Shown: positions 48,195 through 59,248, numbered from the stretch's first letter. The stretch: DNA of 64,000 bases from Micromonospora pattaloongensis (GCF_900107255.1 NZ_FNPH01000003.1:310001-374000); one strand, 5' to 3'. The notes: generated from the sequence alone by a model not told the origin. Numbers and translations: made by a program.

Positions 48195-50981
48195 GTGACT
48201 GACCTGTCCGACCACGAAGGCCCGGACGCCGCGCTGCGCGCCGACATCCGCCGGCTCGGCACTCTGCTCGGGCAGACCCTCGCCCGCCAGGAGGGCCGCC
48301 CGCTGCTCGACCTGGTCGAGGAGGTACGCGCGCTGGTCCGCTCGGACGCCGAGACCGCCGCCGCCCGACTCGGCGCGCTGGACGTCACCACCGGCACCAA
48401 GCTCGCCCGCGCCTTCTCCACCTACTTCCACCTGGCGAACATCACCGAGCAGGTGCACCGCGCCCGTGACCTGCGCCGGCAGCGGGCCACCCAGGGTGGC
48501 TGGCTGGACCAGGCGGCGAAGCTGATCGCCGAGCGGGGGGTGCCGGCCGACGAGATCGCCGCGGCGGCCCGGCGGCTCGCCGTACGCCCGGTCTTCACCG
48601 CGCACCCCACCGAGGCCGCGCGGCGGTCGATCCTGTCGAAGCTGCGGGCCGTGGCCGACGAGCTCGACCTGGAGATGGCGAACTCGACGCTGTACGGCGC
48701 GACCGACACCGGCCCGACGGACCGGCGCCTGGCCGAGCTGCTGGACCTGCTCTGGCAGACCGACGAGCTGCGGCTGGACCGGCCCGACCCGACGGACGAG
48801 GCGCGCAACGCGGTCTACTACCTGCGCGACCTGTACGCCGACGCGGCGCCGCAGGTGATGGACGACCTCGCGGAGACGCTGCGCTCGCTCGGGGTGGAGA
48901 CCTCCCCGACCGCCCGGCCGCTGACCTTCGGCAGCTGGATCGGCGGCGACCGGGACGGCAACCCGTTCGTCACCCCGGCGGTGACCCGCGACGTGCTGCT
49001 GATCCAGCACGAGCACGGCATCCAGGCCACCGAGGCGGCGATGGACGCGCTGATCCAGGAGGTCTCGGTGTCGCGCCGGCTGCGCGGGGTGTCTCTGGAC
49101 CTGTCCGCCAGCCTGGCCAAGGACCTCGACGCGCTGCCCGAGGTGGCGCCGCGGTTCCGCCGGGTCAACGCGGAGGAGCCGTACCGGCTCAAGGCGCGGT
49201 GCGTGAAGGCGAAGCTCGCCAACACCCGCAAGCGGCTGGCCGACGGCACCGCGCACGTACCGGGCCGCGACTACCGGGGCTCCGCGGAGCTCCTCGCCGA
49301 CCTGGAGCTGATGCGCGCGTCGCTGGCCCGCAACTCCGGGCAGCTCACCGCGGTCGGCAAGCTCGCCTCCGCGATCCGCACGGTCTCCGCGTTCGGGCTG
49401 CACCTGGCGACGCTGGACGTCCGCGAGCACGCCGAGGCGCACCACGCGGTGCTGGCGCAGCTCTACGAGCGGATCGGCGAGGTCGAGGAGTACGCGTCGC
49501 TGTCCCGGCCGGACCGGGTCAAGCTGCTCTCCCAGGAGCTGTCCGGGCGTCGGCCGCTCGCCCGCCTCGACACCCCGCTGACCGACACGGCCCGTAAGAC
49601 GTTCGACGTGTTCGGCACGATCCGGGAGGCGCAGGAGCGCTTCGGACCCGAGGTGATCGAGTCGTACATCATCTCGATGACGCTCGGCGTCGACGACGTG
49701 CTGGCCGCCGCGGTGCTGGCCCGCGAGGCCGGGCTGATCGACGTGCAGAGCGGTCGCGCCCGGATCGGCTTCGTGCCGCTGCTGGAGACCCCGGCCGAAC
49801 TCAACGCCGGCGGCGAACTCCTCGACGAGCTGCTGTCGCTGCCCGCGTACCGGGCGATCGTGGCGGCCCGCGGGGACGTGCAGGAGGTGATGCTGGGCTA
49901 CTCCGACTCCAACAAGGAGGCGGGCATCACGACCTCGCAGTGGTCGATCCACCGGGCGCAGCGTTCGCTGCGGGACGTGGCGGCGCGGCACGGCGTACGG
50001 CTGCGGCTCTTCCACGGCCGCGGCGGCACGGTGGGCCGGGGCGGCGGGCCGACGCACGAGGCGATCCTGGCCCAGCCGTACGGCACCCTGGACGGCGCGA
50101 TCAAGGTGACCGAGCAGGGCGAGGTCATCTCCGACAAGTACACGATCCCCGCCCTGGCCCGGGAGAACCTGGAGCTGACCGTGGCCGCGGTGCTGCAGTC
50201 GACGCTGCTGCACACCGCCCCGCGCCAGCCCGAGGAGATGTTGGAGCGCTGGGACTCGGCGATGGACGTCGTCTCCGACGCCGCGTTCCGGTCCTACCGC
50301 TCGCTGGTCGAGGACCCGGATCTGCCCGAGTACTTCTGGGCCTCCACCCCCACGGAGCTGCTCGGCGCGCTCAACATCGGGTCCCGGCCCGCGAAGCGCC
50401 CGAACACCGGCGCGGGGCTGGGCGGGCTGCGGGCGATCCCGTGGGTGTTCGGCTGGACGCAGTCGCGGCAGATCGTGCCGGGTTGGTTCGGGGTCGGCTC
50501 CGGGCTGGCGGCCGCGCGCGAGGCGGGGCTGTCGGACGTGCTGGCCGAGATGCACGGCCGCTGGCACTTCTTCCGGACGTTCCTGTCGAACGTCGAGATG
50601 ATGCTGACCAAGACCGATCTGAGCATCGCGCGGCGCTACGTCGAGACGCTGGTCCCCGAGCCGCTCCAGCCGATCTTCACGACGATCGAGGAGGAGTACG
50701 TGCGCACGGTGCGGGAGATGCTGGCGATCACGGGTGAGACCGGCCTGCTGGAGAACAACGCGGTCCTGCAGCGCACCCTCGCCGTCCGGGACACCTACCT
50801 GGAGCCCCTGCACCACCTCCAGGTCGCCCTGCTGCGCCAGTACCGCGACCTGGGCCTGGCCGGCCGGGCGGTCGCCACGGCGCCGGGCGGGCGCCGCGCC
50901 CCCAGCGACGGCACCGCCCTGGAGCGGGCCCTCCTCACCACCGTCAACGGCATCGCCGCCGGCATGCGCAACACCGGCTGA
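48195..50981 (+). CDS. ppc: Phosphoenolpyruvate carboxylase
   Basis: Adds bicarbonate to PEP to give oxaloacetate and refills the TCA cycle. The 928-residue protein has the catalytic histidine in [12 protein letters not shown] (H137), the second motif [25 protein letters not shown], and the C-terminal NTG typical end. The GTG at 48195 is preceded by AAGGAGCG about 5 nt upstream, a good ribosome site. Length is normal. It is divergent from LD-carboxypeptidase and followed by repeat copy B. Confidence 0.96.
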   Translation: MTDLSDHEGPDAALRADIRRLGTLLGQTLARQEGRPLLDLVEEVRALVRSDAETAAARLGALDVTTGTKLARAFSTYFHLANITEQVHRARDLRRQRATQGGWLDQAAKLIAERGVPADEIAAAARRLAVRPVFTAHPTEAARRSILSKLRAVADELDLEMANSTLYGATDTGPTDRRLAELLDLLWQTDELRLDRPDPTDEARNAVYYLRDLYADAAPQVMDDLAETLRSLGVETSPTARPLTFGSWIGGDRDGNPFVTPAVTRDVLLIQHEHGIQATEAAMDALIQEVSVSRRLRGVSLDLSASLAKDLDALPEVAPRFRRVNAEEPYRLKARCVKAKLANTRKRLADGTAHVPGRDYRGSAELLADLELMRASLARNSGQLTAVGKLASAIRTVSAFGLHLATLDVREHAEAHHAVLAQLYERIGEVEEYASLSRPDRVKLLSQELSGRRPLARLDTPLTDTARKTFDVFGTIREAQERFGPEVIESYIISMTLGVDDVLAAAVLAREAGLIDVQSGRARIGFVPLLETPAELNAGGELLDELLSLPAYRAIVAARGDVQEVMLGYSDSNKEAGITTSQWSIHRAQRSLRDVAARHGVRLRLFHGRGGTVGRGGGPTHEAILAQPYGTLDGAIKVTEQGEVISDKYTIPALARENLELTVAAVLQSTLLHTAPRQPEEMLERWDSAMDVVSDAAFRSYRSLVEDPDLPEYFWASTPTELLGALNIGSRPAKRPNTGAGLGGLRAIPWVFGWTQSRQIVPGWFGVGSGLAAAREAGLSDVLAEMHGRWHFFRTFLSNVEMMLTKTDLSIARRYVETLVPEPLQPIFTTIEEEYVRTVREMLAITGETGLLENNAVLQRTLAVRDTYLEPLHHLQVALLRQYRDLGLAGRAVATAPGGRRAPSDGTALERALLTTVNGIAAGMRNTG

Positions 50982-50988
50982 CCCCCAT

Positions 50989-51097
50989 GATCCGCGTGAT
51001 CAGGGAGTAGCCGGATTGCAAGATCCGCGTGATCAGGACGGTTTCGCGCGGCACGCCGGCGACACGCCGGACGTACTCCCTGATCACGCGGATCTTG
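50989..51097. repeat. Dispersed inverted repeat element, copy B with an extra arm
   Basis: A full copy runs 51019-51097 (arms 51019-51038 and 51077-51097) with centre CGCCGGCGACACGCCGG. Just before it, 50989-51009 is an additional left arm, GATCCGCGTGATCAGGGAGT plus A, which is a better partner (21 of 21) for the right arm than the inner left arm is. Two alternative stems can therefore form. It lies in the convergent gap between ppc and the last ABC permease. Confidence 0.92.
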
Positions 51098-51098
51098 G

Positions 51099-51808
51099 TC
51101 AGCTGGTTTCGCCGGCCATGCTGAAGGTGCGGAGGCGGGTGATGGCCAGGGCGGTGAAGCCTGCCGCGATGAGCACGGTCATCACGATCGAGACCGGGAC
51201 CGAGACCTCGGCGCTGAGCATGGACGTCGGGGCGATCCTGTCGGCGATCGTCACCACGTACTGCTGGACCGAGAGGACCTTGGTCCCCGACACGTAGTTG
51301 CCGAGCAGGCCCTCCCAGATCAGCACGTAGACCAGGCCGAGCAGCACCGGCCGCCGGGTCACCAGGCTGAGCGCCAGGAAGAGCGCCGAGTACGCGACCG
51401 CGCCCACCGCGCTGGCCGCGGCGAGCGCCAGCCCGAGCCGTACGGAGTGCGCGAGCACCCCGGCGACGTAGAGCGGGATCGCGACGGTGACCGCGGTGAC
51501 CCCGATCGCGACCGCGAGCTTCGGCAGCACGATCTGCCAGCGGGGCAGCGGCTTCGTGAGGATGTGCACGATCGTGCCGTCGTCGATCTCGGAGCCGAGC
51601 ACGCCGGTCCCGACGATCAGGGCGACCACCGGCAACACGACGGCGAGGCCGAGGCCGACGAGCACCGGCCCGCCCCAGTGCGTCGGCGACACGCCGGCCC
51701 AGCGGGCGAGCACGGCCAGCCCGACGACGAGCAGCGGCAGCGGGAGCAGCAACAGGAACCGGCGGCGGCCGAAGAGCCCGCGGGCGGTCAGCCAGGAAAT
51801 CGTCGACA

Positions 51809-51809
<1 letters not shown>
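51099..51809 (-). CDS. ABC transporter permease (fourth gene of operon)
   Basis: A 236-residue ABC-2 type membrane protein with six hydrophobic helices (for example FLLLLPLPLLVVGLAVLA, VVLPVVALIVGTGVLG, YVLIWEGLLGNYV). A conserved cytoplasmic motif SEIDDGTIVHILTKPLPRWQIVLPK lies after helix 2. The ATG at 51809 follows GGAGG by 4 nt and overlaps the preceding stop; a GTG one codon upstream is too near that site. The permease pairs with the ATPase encoded just before it. Substrate is unknown. Confidence 0.88.
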
Positions 51810-52716
<907 letters not shown>

Positions 52717-52720
<4 letters not shown>

Positions 52721-53616
52721 GCGGAGGCGACCTTCCGGTAGCGGGCCAGCAGCAGCCCGACGCAGGCGGCGATCAACAGCAGCGCGGCGGCGCCGTACAC
52801 GGGGCCGAACCGGCCGATGCCGATCCCGGCCGCGGTGTCGGTGACCAGCCATTCCTCGAAGAGCCACACGCCGACGCCCTGCACGAGGCTGGACGGGGAG
52901 GCCAGGCCGGCGAGCCGGTTGACGGTCGTCGACGGCATCACCATCAGCACCCCGACGATCGGCGTGGTCATCAGGAAGACCGCGACGATCCCGCCGGCCG
53001 CGAACGCCCGCTTGCCGGTCAGCGACGCCACCAGCAGCGCGACCGAGGCGAAGACCAGCGCCCAGATCGCGGCGTACGCCAGGCCGGGCAGCAGGTCCAG
53101 CAGCTCGTCCCAGACCCCGCCCATCCCCTTGTCGGTGGTGAACGCCGCACCCGCGAACATCAGCAGCTGCGGGGCCCCGAGCAGCAGCCAGGCCGCGGTG
53201 ACCAACGCGGCCAGCTTGGCCAGCGCGTAGTCGGCGCGGCGCAGCGGCCGGGAGAAGTAGAGCGGGAGCACGCCGCTGCGCAGGTCGCGCGAGACCAGCT
53301 CGGGGGCGACCACGGCAACAAAGAAGATCACCAGCCAGCTCATCGCGTCGGCGAACTGCGCGTAGGTGAGCACCACCTGGCCGATCTGGGACCGGACCGC
53401 GGCGAGCCCGGCGGCGACCACGGCGACGATCGCGACGATCAGCCACGGGAAGATCTTCGCCTTGGCGCTGCGCCCGAACCCGAACGCGGTGCGCAGCCCG
53501 TGCACGTAGAGGGAGCCGGCGACGTAGCGCCGGCCGAGCCGCGCGCCGGCGTACCGCTGGTACCCGATGTCGTGGATGACCCCGGCGGGCGCCGGGGTCG
53601 TCGTCTCAGTGGACAC
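52717..53616 (-). CDS. ABC transporter permease (second gene of operon)
   Basis: A 299-residue ABC-2 membrane protein with about six helices and a long amphipathic N-terminus (GVIHDIGYQRYAGARLGRRYVAGSLYVHGLRTAFG). The conserved cytoplasmic motif APELVSRDLRSGVLPLYFSRPLRRADYALAK precedes helix 3. It starts at GTG 53616, 11 bp inside the end of the first ATPase gene, and ends in the next ATPase start. It and the permease at 51099 may form a heterodimer. Confidence 0.88.
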
Positions 53617-54523
53617 TGGCGGTCTCCCTCGGGGCGAAGAGCTCGGCCACGCGGTGCCGCCGCTGGTCGAGCCGGTGCAGCGGCAGGTCCAGTTCGGCCA
53701 CCGCGCGCAGGATCGAGTCGTACGTCTGGTCGTCGGCGAGCGGCACGAGCAGCAGCCGGCCGTCGCGCCGCACCGGCAGCGCCAGCTCGGTCAGCCGGGC
53801 GGCGAGCTGGTCGATTCCCTCGCTCACCTCGACCGCGAGCACATCGGTCGCGCTGGTCATCGCGGAGATGTGGTCGGAGCGGAGCAGCCGGCCGCCATCG
53901 ATCGCGACCAGCGCGTCACAGATCCGCTCCACCTCGCCGAGCAGGTGCGAGCAGACCACCACGGAGATGCCGAACTCGGCGCCGATCCGCTGGATCAGCG
54001 CGAGCATGGCGTCCCGGCCCGCCGGGTCGAGCCCGTTGGTCGGCTCGTCGAGCAGCAGCAGGTCGGGGTCGTGCACGAGCGCCTGGGCGAGCTTCACCCG
54101 CTGCTTCATGCCGGTCGAGTAGCCGCCGATCTGCCGGTAGCGCTCCTCGTAGAGCCCGACGTGCCGCAGCGCCTCGGAGGCGCGCTCCCGGGCCACGGTC
54201 TTCGGCAGACCGCTCATCCGGCCGAGGTGGGTGACGAACTCGGCGGCGGAGAGATCCGGCGGCAGGCAGTCGTGCTCCGGCATGTAGCCGACCCGGGCCC
54301 GCACCGCGGCGGCGTCGGTGGTCGGGTCGAGACCGAGCACGCTTGCCCGGCCGCGGGTCGGGGCGAGCAGCCCGAGCAGAATCTTGATGAACGTGGACTT
54401 GCCGGCCCCGTTCGCGCCGACCAGCCCGACGACGCCCGGCTCGACGGTGACGGTGAGGTCCGACAGCGCGGTCACCCGACCGCCGTACGTCTTTGTCAGC
54501 GATTGGGTCGCGATGAGTGTCAC
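53606..54523 (-). CDS. ABC transporter ATP-binding protein (first gene of operon)
   Basis: A 305-residue ATPase with Walker A GANGAGKST, signature GYSTGMKQRVKLAQAL, Walker B LLLLDEPTNGLDPAGR and switch histidine in CSHLLGEVERI. A C-terminal region of about 90 residues ends ELFAPRETASVH. The GTG at 54523 follows TACGCT by 7 nt without a ribosome site, so the operon message appears leaderless. Upstream of that box is a 12 bp inverted repeat. The operon resembles multi-gene exporters of antibiotics or lipids, but its substrate is unknown. Confidence 0.92.
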   Translation of the reverse strand: MTLIATQSLTKTYGGRVTALSDLTVTVEPGVVGLVGANGAGKSTFIKILLGLLAPTRGRASVLGLDPTTDAAAVRARVGYMPEHDCLPPDLSAAEFVTHLGRMSGLPKTVARERASEALRHVGLYEERYRQIGGYSTGMKQRVKLAQALVHDPDLLLLDEPTNGLDPAGRDAMLALIQRIGAEFGISVVVCSHLLGEVERICDALVAIDGGRLLRSDHISAMTSATDVLAVEVSEGIDQLAARLTELALPVRRDGRLLLVPLADDQTYDSILRAVAELDLPLHRLDQRRHRVAELFAPRETASVH

Positions 54524-54530
54524 GCGCCTC

Positions 54531-54593
54531 AGCGTAGGGAACCGGGGCTCGCGGCGGGATCAGGCGCGACCCTGACCCTCCCCTGATCCCGCC
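54531..54593. promoter_or_regulatory. Promoter and inverted repeat between ABC operon and cysC-like gene
   Basis: TACGCT (complement, 54531-54536) is the likely -10 of the ABC operon. GGCGGGATCAGG (54553-54564) and CCTGATCCCGCC (54582-54593) are perfect complements separated by 17 bp and cover the region where the -35 should be. CCCTGA also occurs three times as direct repeats at 54570, 54581 and about 54604. The arrangement suggests a repressor site serving the divergent pair. Confidence 0.5.
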
Positions 54594-54723
54594 GAATGGC
54601 CGACCCTGAGTCGATCGGTCAGACGCGTCATACTTCACGCCGGAAAACCCGATCCTCGTGCCACTCTCGACCGATGGACTCCTCGGCTGCGAAACTGTGT
54701 GCCGGTCCGCTGTTGGGGGTGTG

Positions 54724-56253
54724 ATGAGCAACGGGTGGGTGCTGCCCGACGAAGTGCTGCGTGACGCGCCGGCGTACACGCCGCGACCGTACGAGCTGGC
54801 CGACCTGGAGTTACTCCTGACCGGTGCGTACGCGCCGCTCACCGGTTTTCTCACGCGCGACGACCTGGCCGCGCTGAACCGGCGCGGACGCCTCGCCGAC
54901 GGCACGCCCTGGCCGGCCCCGGTGACCCTGGAGGTCCCGACCGAACTGGTGGCGGACTTCGACCTCGGAAACCCGCTGCAGCGGGCGCTGATCCTCGCCG
55001 ACCCGGAGGGCGCGCCGATCGCGGCGCTGGACGTCGCCGACGTCTGGCCGACCCGGGAGGGCTTCTCCGGGGTGGGCGGCAGTGTCCGGCGGGTCGGCGA
55101 CGGCGGTCACGGCCCGTTCCAGCGGCTGCGCCGCACACCGGAGGAGATCCGCGCGCTGCTGCCGCCCGGCCGGGTGCTCGGGATCGTCGCCGACCGGCCG
55201 CTGCACCGCCCGCAGTTGGCGCAGCTCGCCCACGCGGCCCGCACGCTCGCCGCGCACCTGCTCGTGTTGATCCCGGTCACCGACCTCGGCCCGGACGGGC
55301 TGCCGCCGGAGGTGCTGGTGCGCGCCGTGTTCGCGGCGCGCGATCGGATGCCGCCGGCCACCCTGGTCGCGGTGCCGCTGACCCGGCGGGGCGACGAGAT
55401 CCGCGACGCGCTGCTGCGCGCCCGGGTCGCCGCGGCGTACGGCGTGACGCACCTGCTCTCCACCGGCGAGATGCTCTCCGGCGGCGGGCCCCGGGTGCTG
55501 GTGCCGCGCGAGCTCGCCTACGACAACCGCGACGGCCAGTGGCGCTGGCGCGACGACATCCCGCCGCGCAACCGCCGGCTCGCGCTGCGCGCGGACGAGA
55601 TCGACGATCTACTCGACCGCGGCTTCCCGCTGCCGGAGTGGCACACCCCGCCGGCCGTGGCCAAGGAGCTGGTGCGGGCGCGACCGCCGCGGCGGCACCG
55701 CGGTCTGGTCGTCTTCTTCACCGGGCTCAGCGGTTCGGGCAAGTCGACGGTCGCGCGCGGGGTCGCCGACGCGCTGCGGGAGAGCACCGACCGGACCGTG
55801 ACGCTTCTCGACGGCGACGTGGTGCGCCGGGAGCTGACCGCCGGGCTCGGGTTCAGCAAGACCGACCGCGACCTGAACGTACGCCGGATCGGCTGGGTCG
55901 CCGCCGAGGTCGCCCGGCACCGCGGGGTCGCGATCGCCTGCCCGATCGCGCCGTACGCGAAGGCGCGCGGCGCGGCCCGGGCGATGGCACACGCCGCCGG
56001 CGGCGGGTTCGTGCTGGTGCACGTGGCGACGCCCCTGGAGGTCTGCGAGCTGCGCGACCGCAAGGGCCTGTACGCGAAGGCCCGGGCGGGCCAACTGCGC
56101 GGCATGACCGGCATCGACGATCCGTACGAGGAGCCGACCGACGCGGACATCGTGCTGGACACGAGCGAGATCAGCGTGGAGGACGGCGTGGAGATCGTCC
56201 TGCAGCACCTGATCGACAGCGGTTGGGTGGAGCCACGCCTGCAGCCCGCCTAG
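54724..56253 (+). CDS. APS kinase with degenerate N-terminal ATP-sulfurylase domain
   Basis: A 509-residue fusion. The N-terminal half has the PUA-like part of ATP sulfurylase (TGAYAPLTGFLTRDDL, LADGTPWPAPVTLEVP), but the catalytic motif QxRNPxHxxH is replaced by VADRPLHRPQLAQL and no GRDHAG-like motif appears, so it is probably not a sulfurylase. The C-terminal half is APS kinase (CysC), making PAPS, with the P-loop GLSGSGKST (G334, K340) and KGLYAKARAGQLRGMTGIDDPYEEP. ATG 54724 is preceded by a purine-rich GGGGGTGTG. Codon 30 is TTA (54811-54813), the only in-frame TTA I found in the window. Sulfurylase CysD/CysN may be elsewhere. Confidence 0.85.
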   Translation: MSNGWVLPDEVLRDAPAYTPRPYELADLELLLTGAYAPLTGFLTRDDLAALNRRGRLADGTPWPAPVTLEVPTELVADFDLGNPLQRALILADPEGAPIAALDVADVWPTREGFSGVGGSVRRVGDGGHGPFQRLRRTPEEIRALLPPGRVLGIVADRPLHRPQLAQLAHAARTLAAHLLVLIPVTDLGPDGLPPEVLVRAVFAARDRMPPATLVAVPLTRRGDEIRDALLRARVAAAYGVTHLLSTGEMLSGGGPRVLVPRELAYDNRDGQWRWRDDIPPRNRRLALRADEIDDLLDRGFPLPEWHTPPAVAKELVRARPPRRHRGLVVFFTGLSGSGKSTVARGVADALRESTDRTVTLLDGDVVRRELTAGLGFSKTDRDLNVRRIGWVAAEVARHRGVAIACPIAPYAKARGAARAMAHAAGGGFVLVHVATPLEVCELRDRKGLYAKARAGQLRGMTGIDDPYEEPTDADIVLDTSEISVEDGVEIVLQHLIDSGWVEPRLQPA

Positions 56254-56273
56254 GGCGGGTACGTGCCCGGGGC

Positions 56274-56301
56274 GCGGGGGGCCCGGGACAGGGCCCCCCG
56301 C
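56274..56301 (+). terminator. Hairpin after the cysC-like gene
   Basis: GCGGGGGGCCC (56274-56284) and GGGCCCCCCGC (56291-56301) form a perfect 11 bp stem with loop GGGACA, 20 bp past the stop. Confidence 0.65.
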
Positions 56302-56498
56302 AGGGAAGGGACGGCAGGCTGCTGCCGCAGCCGAAGACCGGCCGGTCGGCGCCGAGGTCTCGGGGGCAACCGCGACCGGCGTCAGTCTCCAGCGAACGCG
56401 ATTGACACCACGTCCACCTGGGTCAACGACGACCTCGGATACCGGTGACGGTCAGAAGTTGTCGACCGCGCCGCGGGCGCCGAAGGTCGGCGCCACCG
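56302..56498. other. Intergenic sequence without a recognised gene
   Basis: Part of the 355 bp gap between the convergent cysC-like gene and icd. It contains no convincing start with a ribosome site and no conserved domain; open frames in it are arginine-, proline- and glycine-rich, as random frames in this genome are. Confidence 0.6.
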
Positions 56499-56560
56499 GG
56501 CTCCCGTCCGGGCTGCGGAAACGGCTCCGGAAACGGCTCCCGTCCGGGCTGCGGAAACGG
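56499..56560. repeat. Two tandem 36 bp repeats beside the icd terminator
   Basis: GGCTCCCGTCCGGGCTGCGG followed by AAACGG occurs at 56499-56524 and again at 56535-56560, a 36 bp period. A shorter partial copy (GGCTCCGGAAACGG) lies between them. The pair ends 2 bp before the icd terminator stem. Confidence 0.9.
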
Positions 56561-56561
56561 C

Positions 56562-56593
56562 GAGGCCCGCCGGCGATCACGCCGGCGGGCCTC
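56562..56593 (-). terminator. icd terminator
   Basis: GAGGCCCGCCGGCG (56562-56575) and CGCCGGCGGGCCTC (56580-56593) form a perfect 14 bp stem with loop ATCA, 15 bp past the icd stop on its strand. Confidence 0.85.
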
Positions 56594-56608
56594 ATCGGAT
56601 GTGGACGG

Positions 56609-57826
56609 TCAGGCCGCGAGCTTGCGGGCCAGGTTCTCGTCCAGCGCGTTCATGAACTCGTCGGTGCTCAGCCACGGAGCGTCGCGCGAGATCAGCAGCG
56701 CGAGGTCCTTGGTCATCTGGCCGCCCTCGACGGTCTCGACGATGACCTGCTCGAGCGTGTTGGCGAACTCGGTGACCGCGGGGGTGCCGTCGAGCTTGCC
56801 GCGGTGGGCCAGGCCACGGGTCCAGGCGTAGATCGAGGCGATCGGGTTGGTCGAGGTCTTCTCGCCCTTCTGCCACTGCCGGTAGTGCCGCGTGACGGTG
56901 CCGTGCGCCGCCTCGGCCTCGACGGTCCGGCCGTCCGGCGTCATCAGCACGGAGGTCATCAGACCCAGCGAGCCGAAGCCCTGCGCGACCGTGTCGGACT
57001 GCACGTCACCGTCGTAGTTCTTGCAGGCCCAGACGAAGCCGCCCTCCCACTTGAGCGCCGCGGCGACCATGTCGTCGATGAGCCGGTGCTCGTAGGTGAT
57101 GCCGGCGGCCTTGAACTCCTCGGCGAACTCCGCCTCGAAGACCTCGGCGAAGATGTCCTTGAAGCGGCCGTCGTACGCCTTGAGGATCGTGTTCTTGGTC
57201 GACAGGTAGACCGGGTAGCCGCGGTCGAGGCCGTAGCGCATCGAGGCGCGGGCGAAGTCGCGGATCGACTCGTCGAAGTTGTACATGCCCATCGAGACGC
57301 CGCCGCCCGGGAAGTTGGCGACCTCCATCTCGATCGGCGCGCCGCCGTCGGCCGGGGTGTAGGTGATGGTCACGGTGCCGGGGCCGGGGACCACGAAGTC
57401 GGTGGCCTTGTACTGGTCGCCGTGGGCGTGCCGGCCAATGATGATCGGCTTGGTCCAGCCGGGCACCAGCCGTGGGACGTTGGACATGATGATCGGCTCG
57501 CGGAAGACGACGCCGCCGAGGATGTTGCGGATCGTGCCGTTCGGCGACCGCCACATCTTCTTGAGGCCGAACTCCTCCACCCGGGCCTCGTCCGGGGTGA
57601 TGGTCGCGCACTTCACGCCGACGCCGTGCCGCTTGATGGCGTTCGCCGCGTCCACCGTGACCTGGTCGTCGGTCTCGTCGCGGTACTGGATCGACAGGTC
57701 GTAGTACTCGAGCTCGACGTCGAGGTAGGGCAGAATCAGCTGCTCGCGGATCTGCTTCCAGATGATCCGCGTCATCTCGTCGCCGTCGAGTTCGACGACG
57801 GGGTTGTTTACCTTGATCTTCGCCAT
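56609..57826 (-). CDS. icd: Isocitrate dehydrogenase, NADP type
   Basis: TCA enzyme converting isocitrate to 2-oxoglutarate. The 405-residue protein begins [26 protein letters not shown] and has [32 protein letters not shown], the metal aspartates in HRLIDDMVA and [22 protein letters not shown], and [11 protein letters not shown]. This is the homodimeric eukaryotic-like type common in Actinobacteria. The ATG at 57826 follows GAGGAG with 10 nt spacing. A strong hairpin ends the gene. A perfect 8-2-8 inverted repeat (57860-57877) lies 34-51 nt before the start. Confidence 0.97.
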   Translation of the reverse strand: MAKIKVNNPVVELDGDEMTRIIWKQIREQLILPYLDVELEYYDLSIQYRDETDDQVTVDAANAIKRHGVGVKCATITPDEARVEEFGLKKMWRSPNGTIRNILGGVVFREPIIMSNVPRLVPGWTKPIIIGRHAHGDQYKATDFVVPGPGTVTITYTPADGGAPIEMEVANFPGGGVSMGMYNFDESIRDFARASMRYGLDRGYPVYLSTKNTILKAYDGRFKDIFAEVFEAEFAEEFKAAGITYEHRLIDDMVAAALKWEGGFVWACKNYDGDVQSDTVAQGFGSLGLMTSVLMTPDGRTVEAEAAHGTVTRHYRQWQKGEKTSTNPIASIYAWTRGLAHRGKLDGTPAVTEFANTLEQVIVETVEGGQMTKDLALLISRDAPWLSTDEFMNALDENLARKLAA

Positions 57827-57859
57827 CCGCCGGCGCTCCTCTCGGGAACAGGTGCTTAA

Positions 57860-57877
57860 GCAGTACGAGCGTACTGC
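57860..57877. promoter_or_regulatory. Palindrome in the icd promoter region
   Basis: GCAGTACG-AG-CGTACTGC is a perfect inverted repeat, 34 bp upstream of the icd ATG. On the complement it contains TACGCT, a possible -10 box, so a bound repressor would cover the promoter. Confidence 0.55.
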
Positions 57878-58025
57878 AGGCAGCTGGGGGGCACGCAGCC
57901 CGCATGCCAAGATCTCTGGATGCGGCACCGCCGCCGCGTCCGTGCCGCCATCCTGATCGCCCTGCGGCGCGCCGAACTGGACGCCCACGCCGCAGTTGAG
58001 CGACCCGTTCACCCTGCCGAAAGCG

Positions 58026-58059
58026 TGATCGCCGCTCCCCCGACGGGGAGCGGCGATCA
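58026..58059 (-). terminator. mdh terminator
   Basis: TGATCGCCGCTCCCC (58026-58040) and GGGGAGCGGCGATCA (58045-58059) form a perfect 15 bp stem with loop CGAC, 21 bp past the mdh stop on its strand. Confidence 0.85.
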
Positions 58060-58079
58060 GGCGTGTGGAACGGTAGCCG

Positions 58080-59030
58080 TCAGAGGCCGGCGACGTCCGC
58101 CTGCTTGGCGCGGACCGCCTCGGCGGCCTCCTTCAGCGCGGCCAGCTCCGACTCGGTCAGGTCGGTCTCGACGACGCGCTTGACGCCCTCGGCGCCGATC
58201 TCCGCCTCGACGCCCAGGTAGACGCCGGAGATGCCGTACTCGCCGTCGACCCACGCGCAGACCGGCATGACCGCGCCGCTGTCCTCGGCGACGGCCTTCG
58301 CCATCCGGGCGGCGGCCGCGGACGGGGCGTAGTACGCCGAGCCGGTCTTCAGCAGCGCCACGACCTCGGCGCCACCGTTGCGGGTCCGGACGACCAGCTC
58401 CTCGATCTTGTCGGCCGGCAGCACCTCGGCCAGCGGCTTGCCGTCGACGCTCGAGCGCGACGGAACGGGCACCATGGTGTCGCCGTGCGAGCCCAGGGTC
58501 AGCGTCTTCACCGAGGCGACCGGAACGGCCAGGGTCTCGGCGACGAAGTTGGTGAAACGGGCGGTGTCGAGCATGCCGGCCTGGCCGAGCACCCGGTTCT
58601 TCGGGAACTGCGTGGCGAGCTGGGCGAGGGCGGTCATCTCGTCGAGCGGGTTCGACACCACGATCACGACGGCGTTCGGGGCGTACTTGGCGACGTTCTC
58701 GGAGACCCCACGCACGATCTTCGCGTTGACCTCGAGCAGGTCCATCCGGCTCATCCCCGGCTTGCGCGGCAGGCCGGCGGTGATGACCACGATGTCCGAG
58801 CCCTCGATGGCCTCGTAGCCCTCGCCGTTCGGGCCGGTCGTGACGCCCACGACCTTGGTCTCGAAGCCCTCGACCGCCCGCGACTGGTTCATGTCCAGCG
58901 CGAGGCCCTCGGGCTTGCCCTCGACAATGTCGGTAAGCACGACCGTGTCGAAGATGTCGTATTCGGCCAGGCGCTGCGCGGTCGTCGAGCCGTAGAAGCC
59001 GGCGCCTACGACAGTGACCTTCTTGCCCAT
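58080..59030 (-). CDS. mdh: Malate dehydrogenase (LDH-like type)
   Basis: NAD-dependent oxidation of malate to oxaloacetate. The 316-residue protein has the dinucleotide loop [36 protein letters not shown] with the substrate-binding arginines, [12 protein letters not shown], and the catalytic histidine in [14 protein letters not shown]. The residues R-K-P-G-M-x-R mark malate rather than lactate specificity, and the sequence groups with LDH-like MDH. ATG 59030 follows GGGAGTGAGA. It lies upstream of icd on the same strand but a terminator separates them. Confidence 0.95.
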   Translation of the reverse strand: MGKKVTVVGAGFYGSTTAQRLAEYDIFDTVVLTDIVEGKPEGLALDMNQSRAVEGFETKVVGVTTGPNGEGYEAIEGSDIVVITAGLPRKPGMSRMDLLEVNAKIVRGVSENVAKYAPNAVVIVVSNPLDEMTALAQLATQFPKNRVLGQAGMLDTARFTNFVAETLAVPVASVKTLTLGSHGDTMVPVPSRSSVDGKPLAEVLPADKIEELVVRTRNGGAEVVALLKTGSAYYAPSAAAARMAKAVAEDSGAVMPVCAWVDGEYGISGVYLGVEAEIGAEGVKRVVETDLTESELAALKEAAEAVRAKQADVAGL

Positions 59031-59164
59031 GATCGTCTCACTCCCTGTTACCGGGCGGGGTTCCGTCCCGGACGGTATCAGCCGGATGACGGCGGGCCCG
59101 GTCAGGGCCGCCGCACGTTTGACGGTGATCACCGTCGCTCCGTCGACCGTTCCGCGCGCTCCGC

Positions 59165-59248
59165 GCCGTCAGCCGCGCTCCGCGCGGTCCACGCCGTCAG
59201 CCGCGCTCCGCGCGGTCCACGCCGTCAGCCGCGTTCCGCGCGCTCCAC
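59165..59248. repeat. Three tandem 28 bp repeats over the folD 3' end
   Basis: Copies start at 59165, 59193 and 59221. The first two are identical (GCCGTCAGCCGCGCTCCGCG then CGGTCCAC); the third, which codes for the last residues and stop of FolD, differs at two positions. On the complement each copy carries VxRAERG and a TGA, so the true stop is at 59225-59227 and two extra stop-containing copies follow it. Confidence 0.93.
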
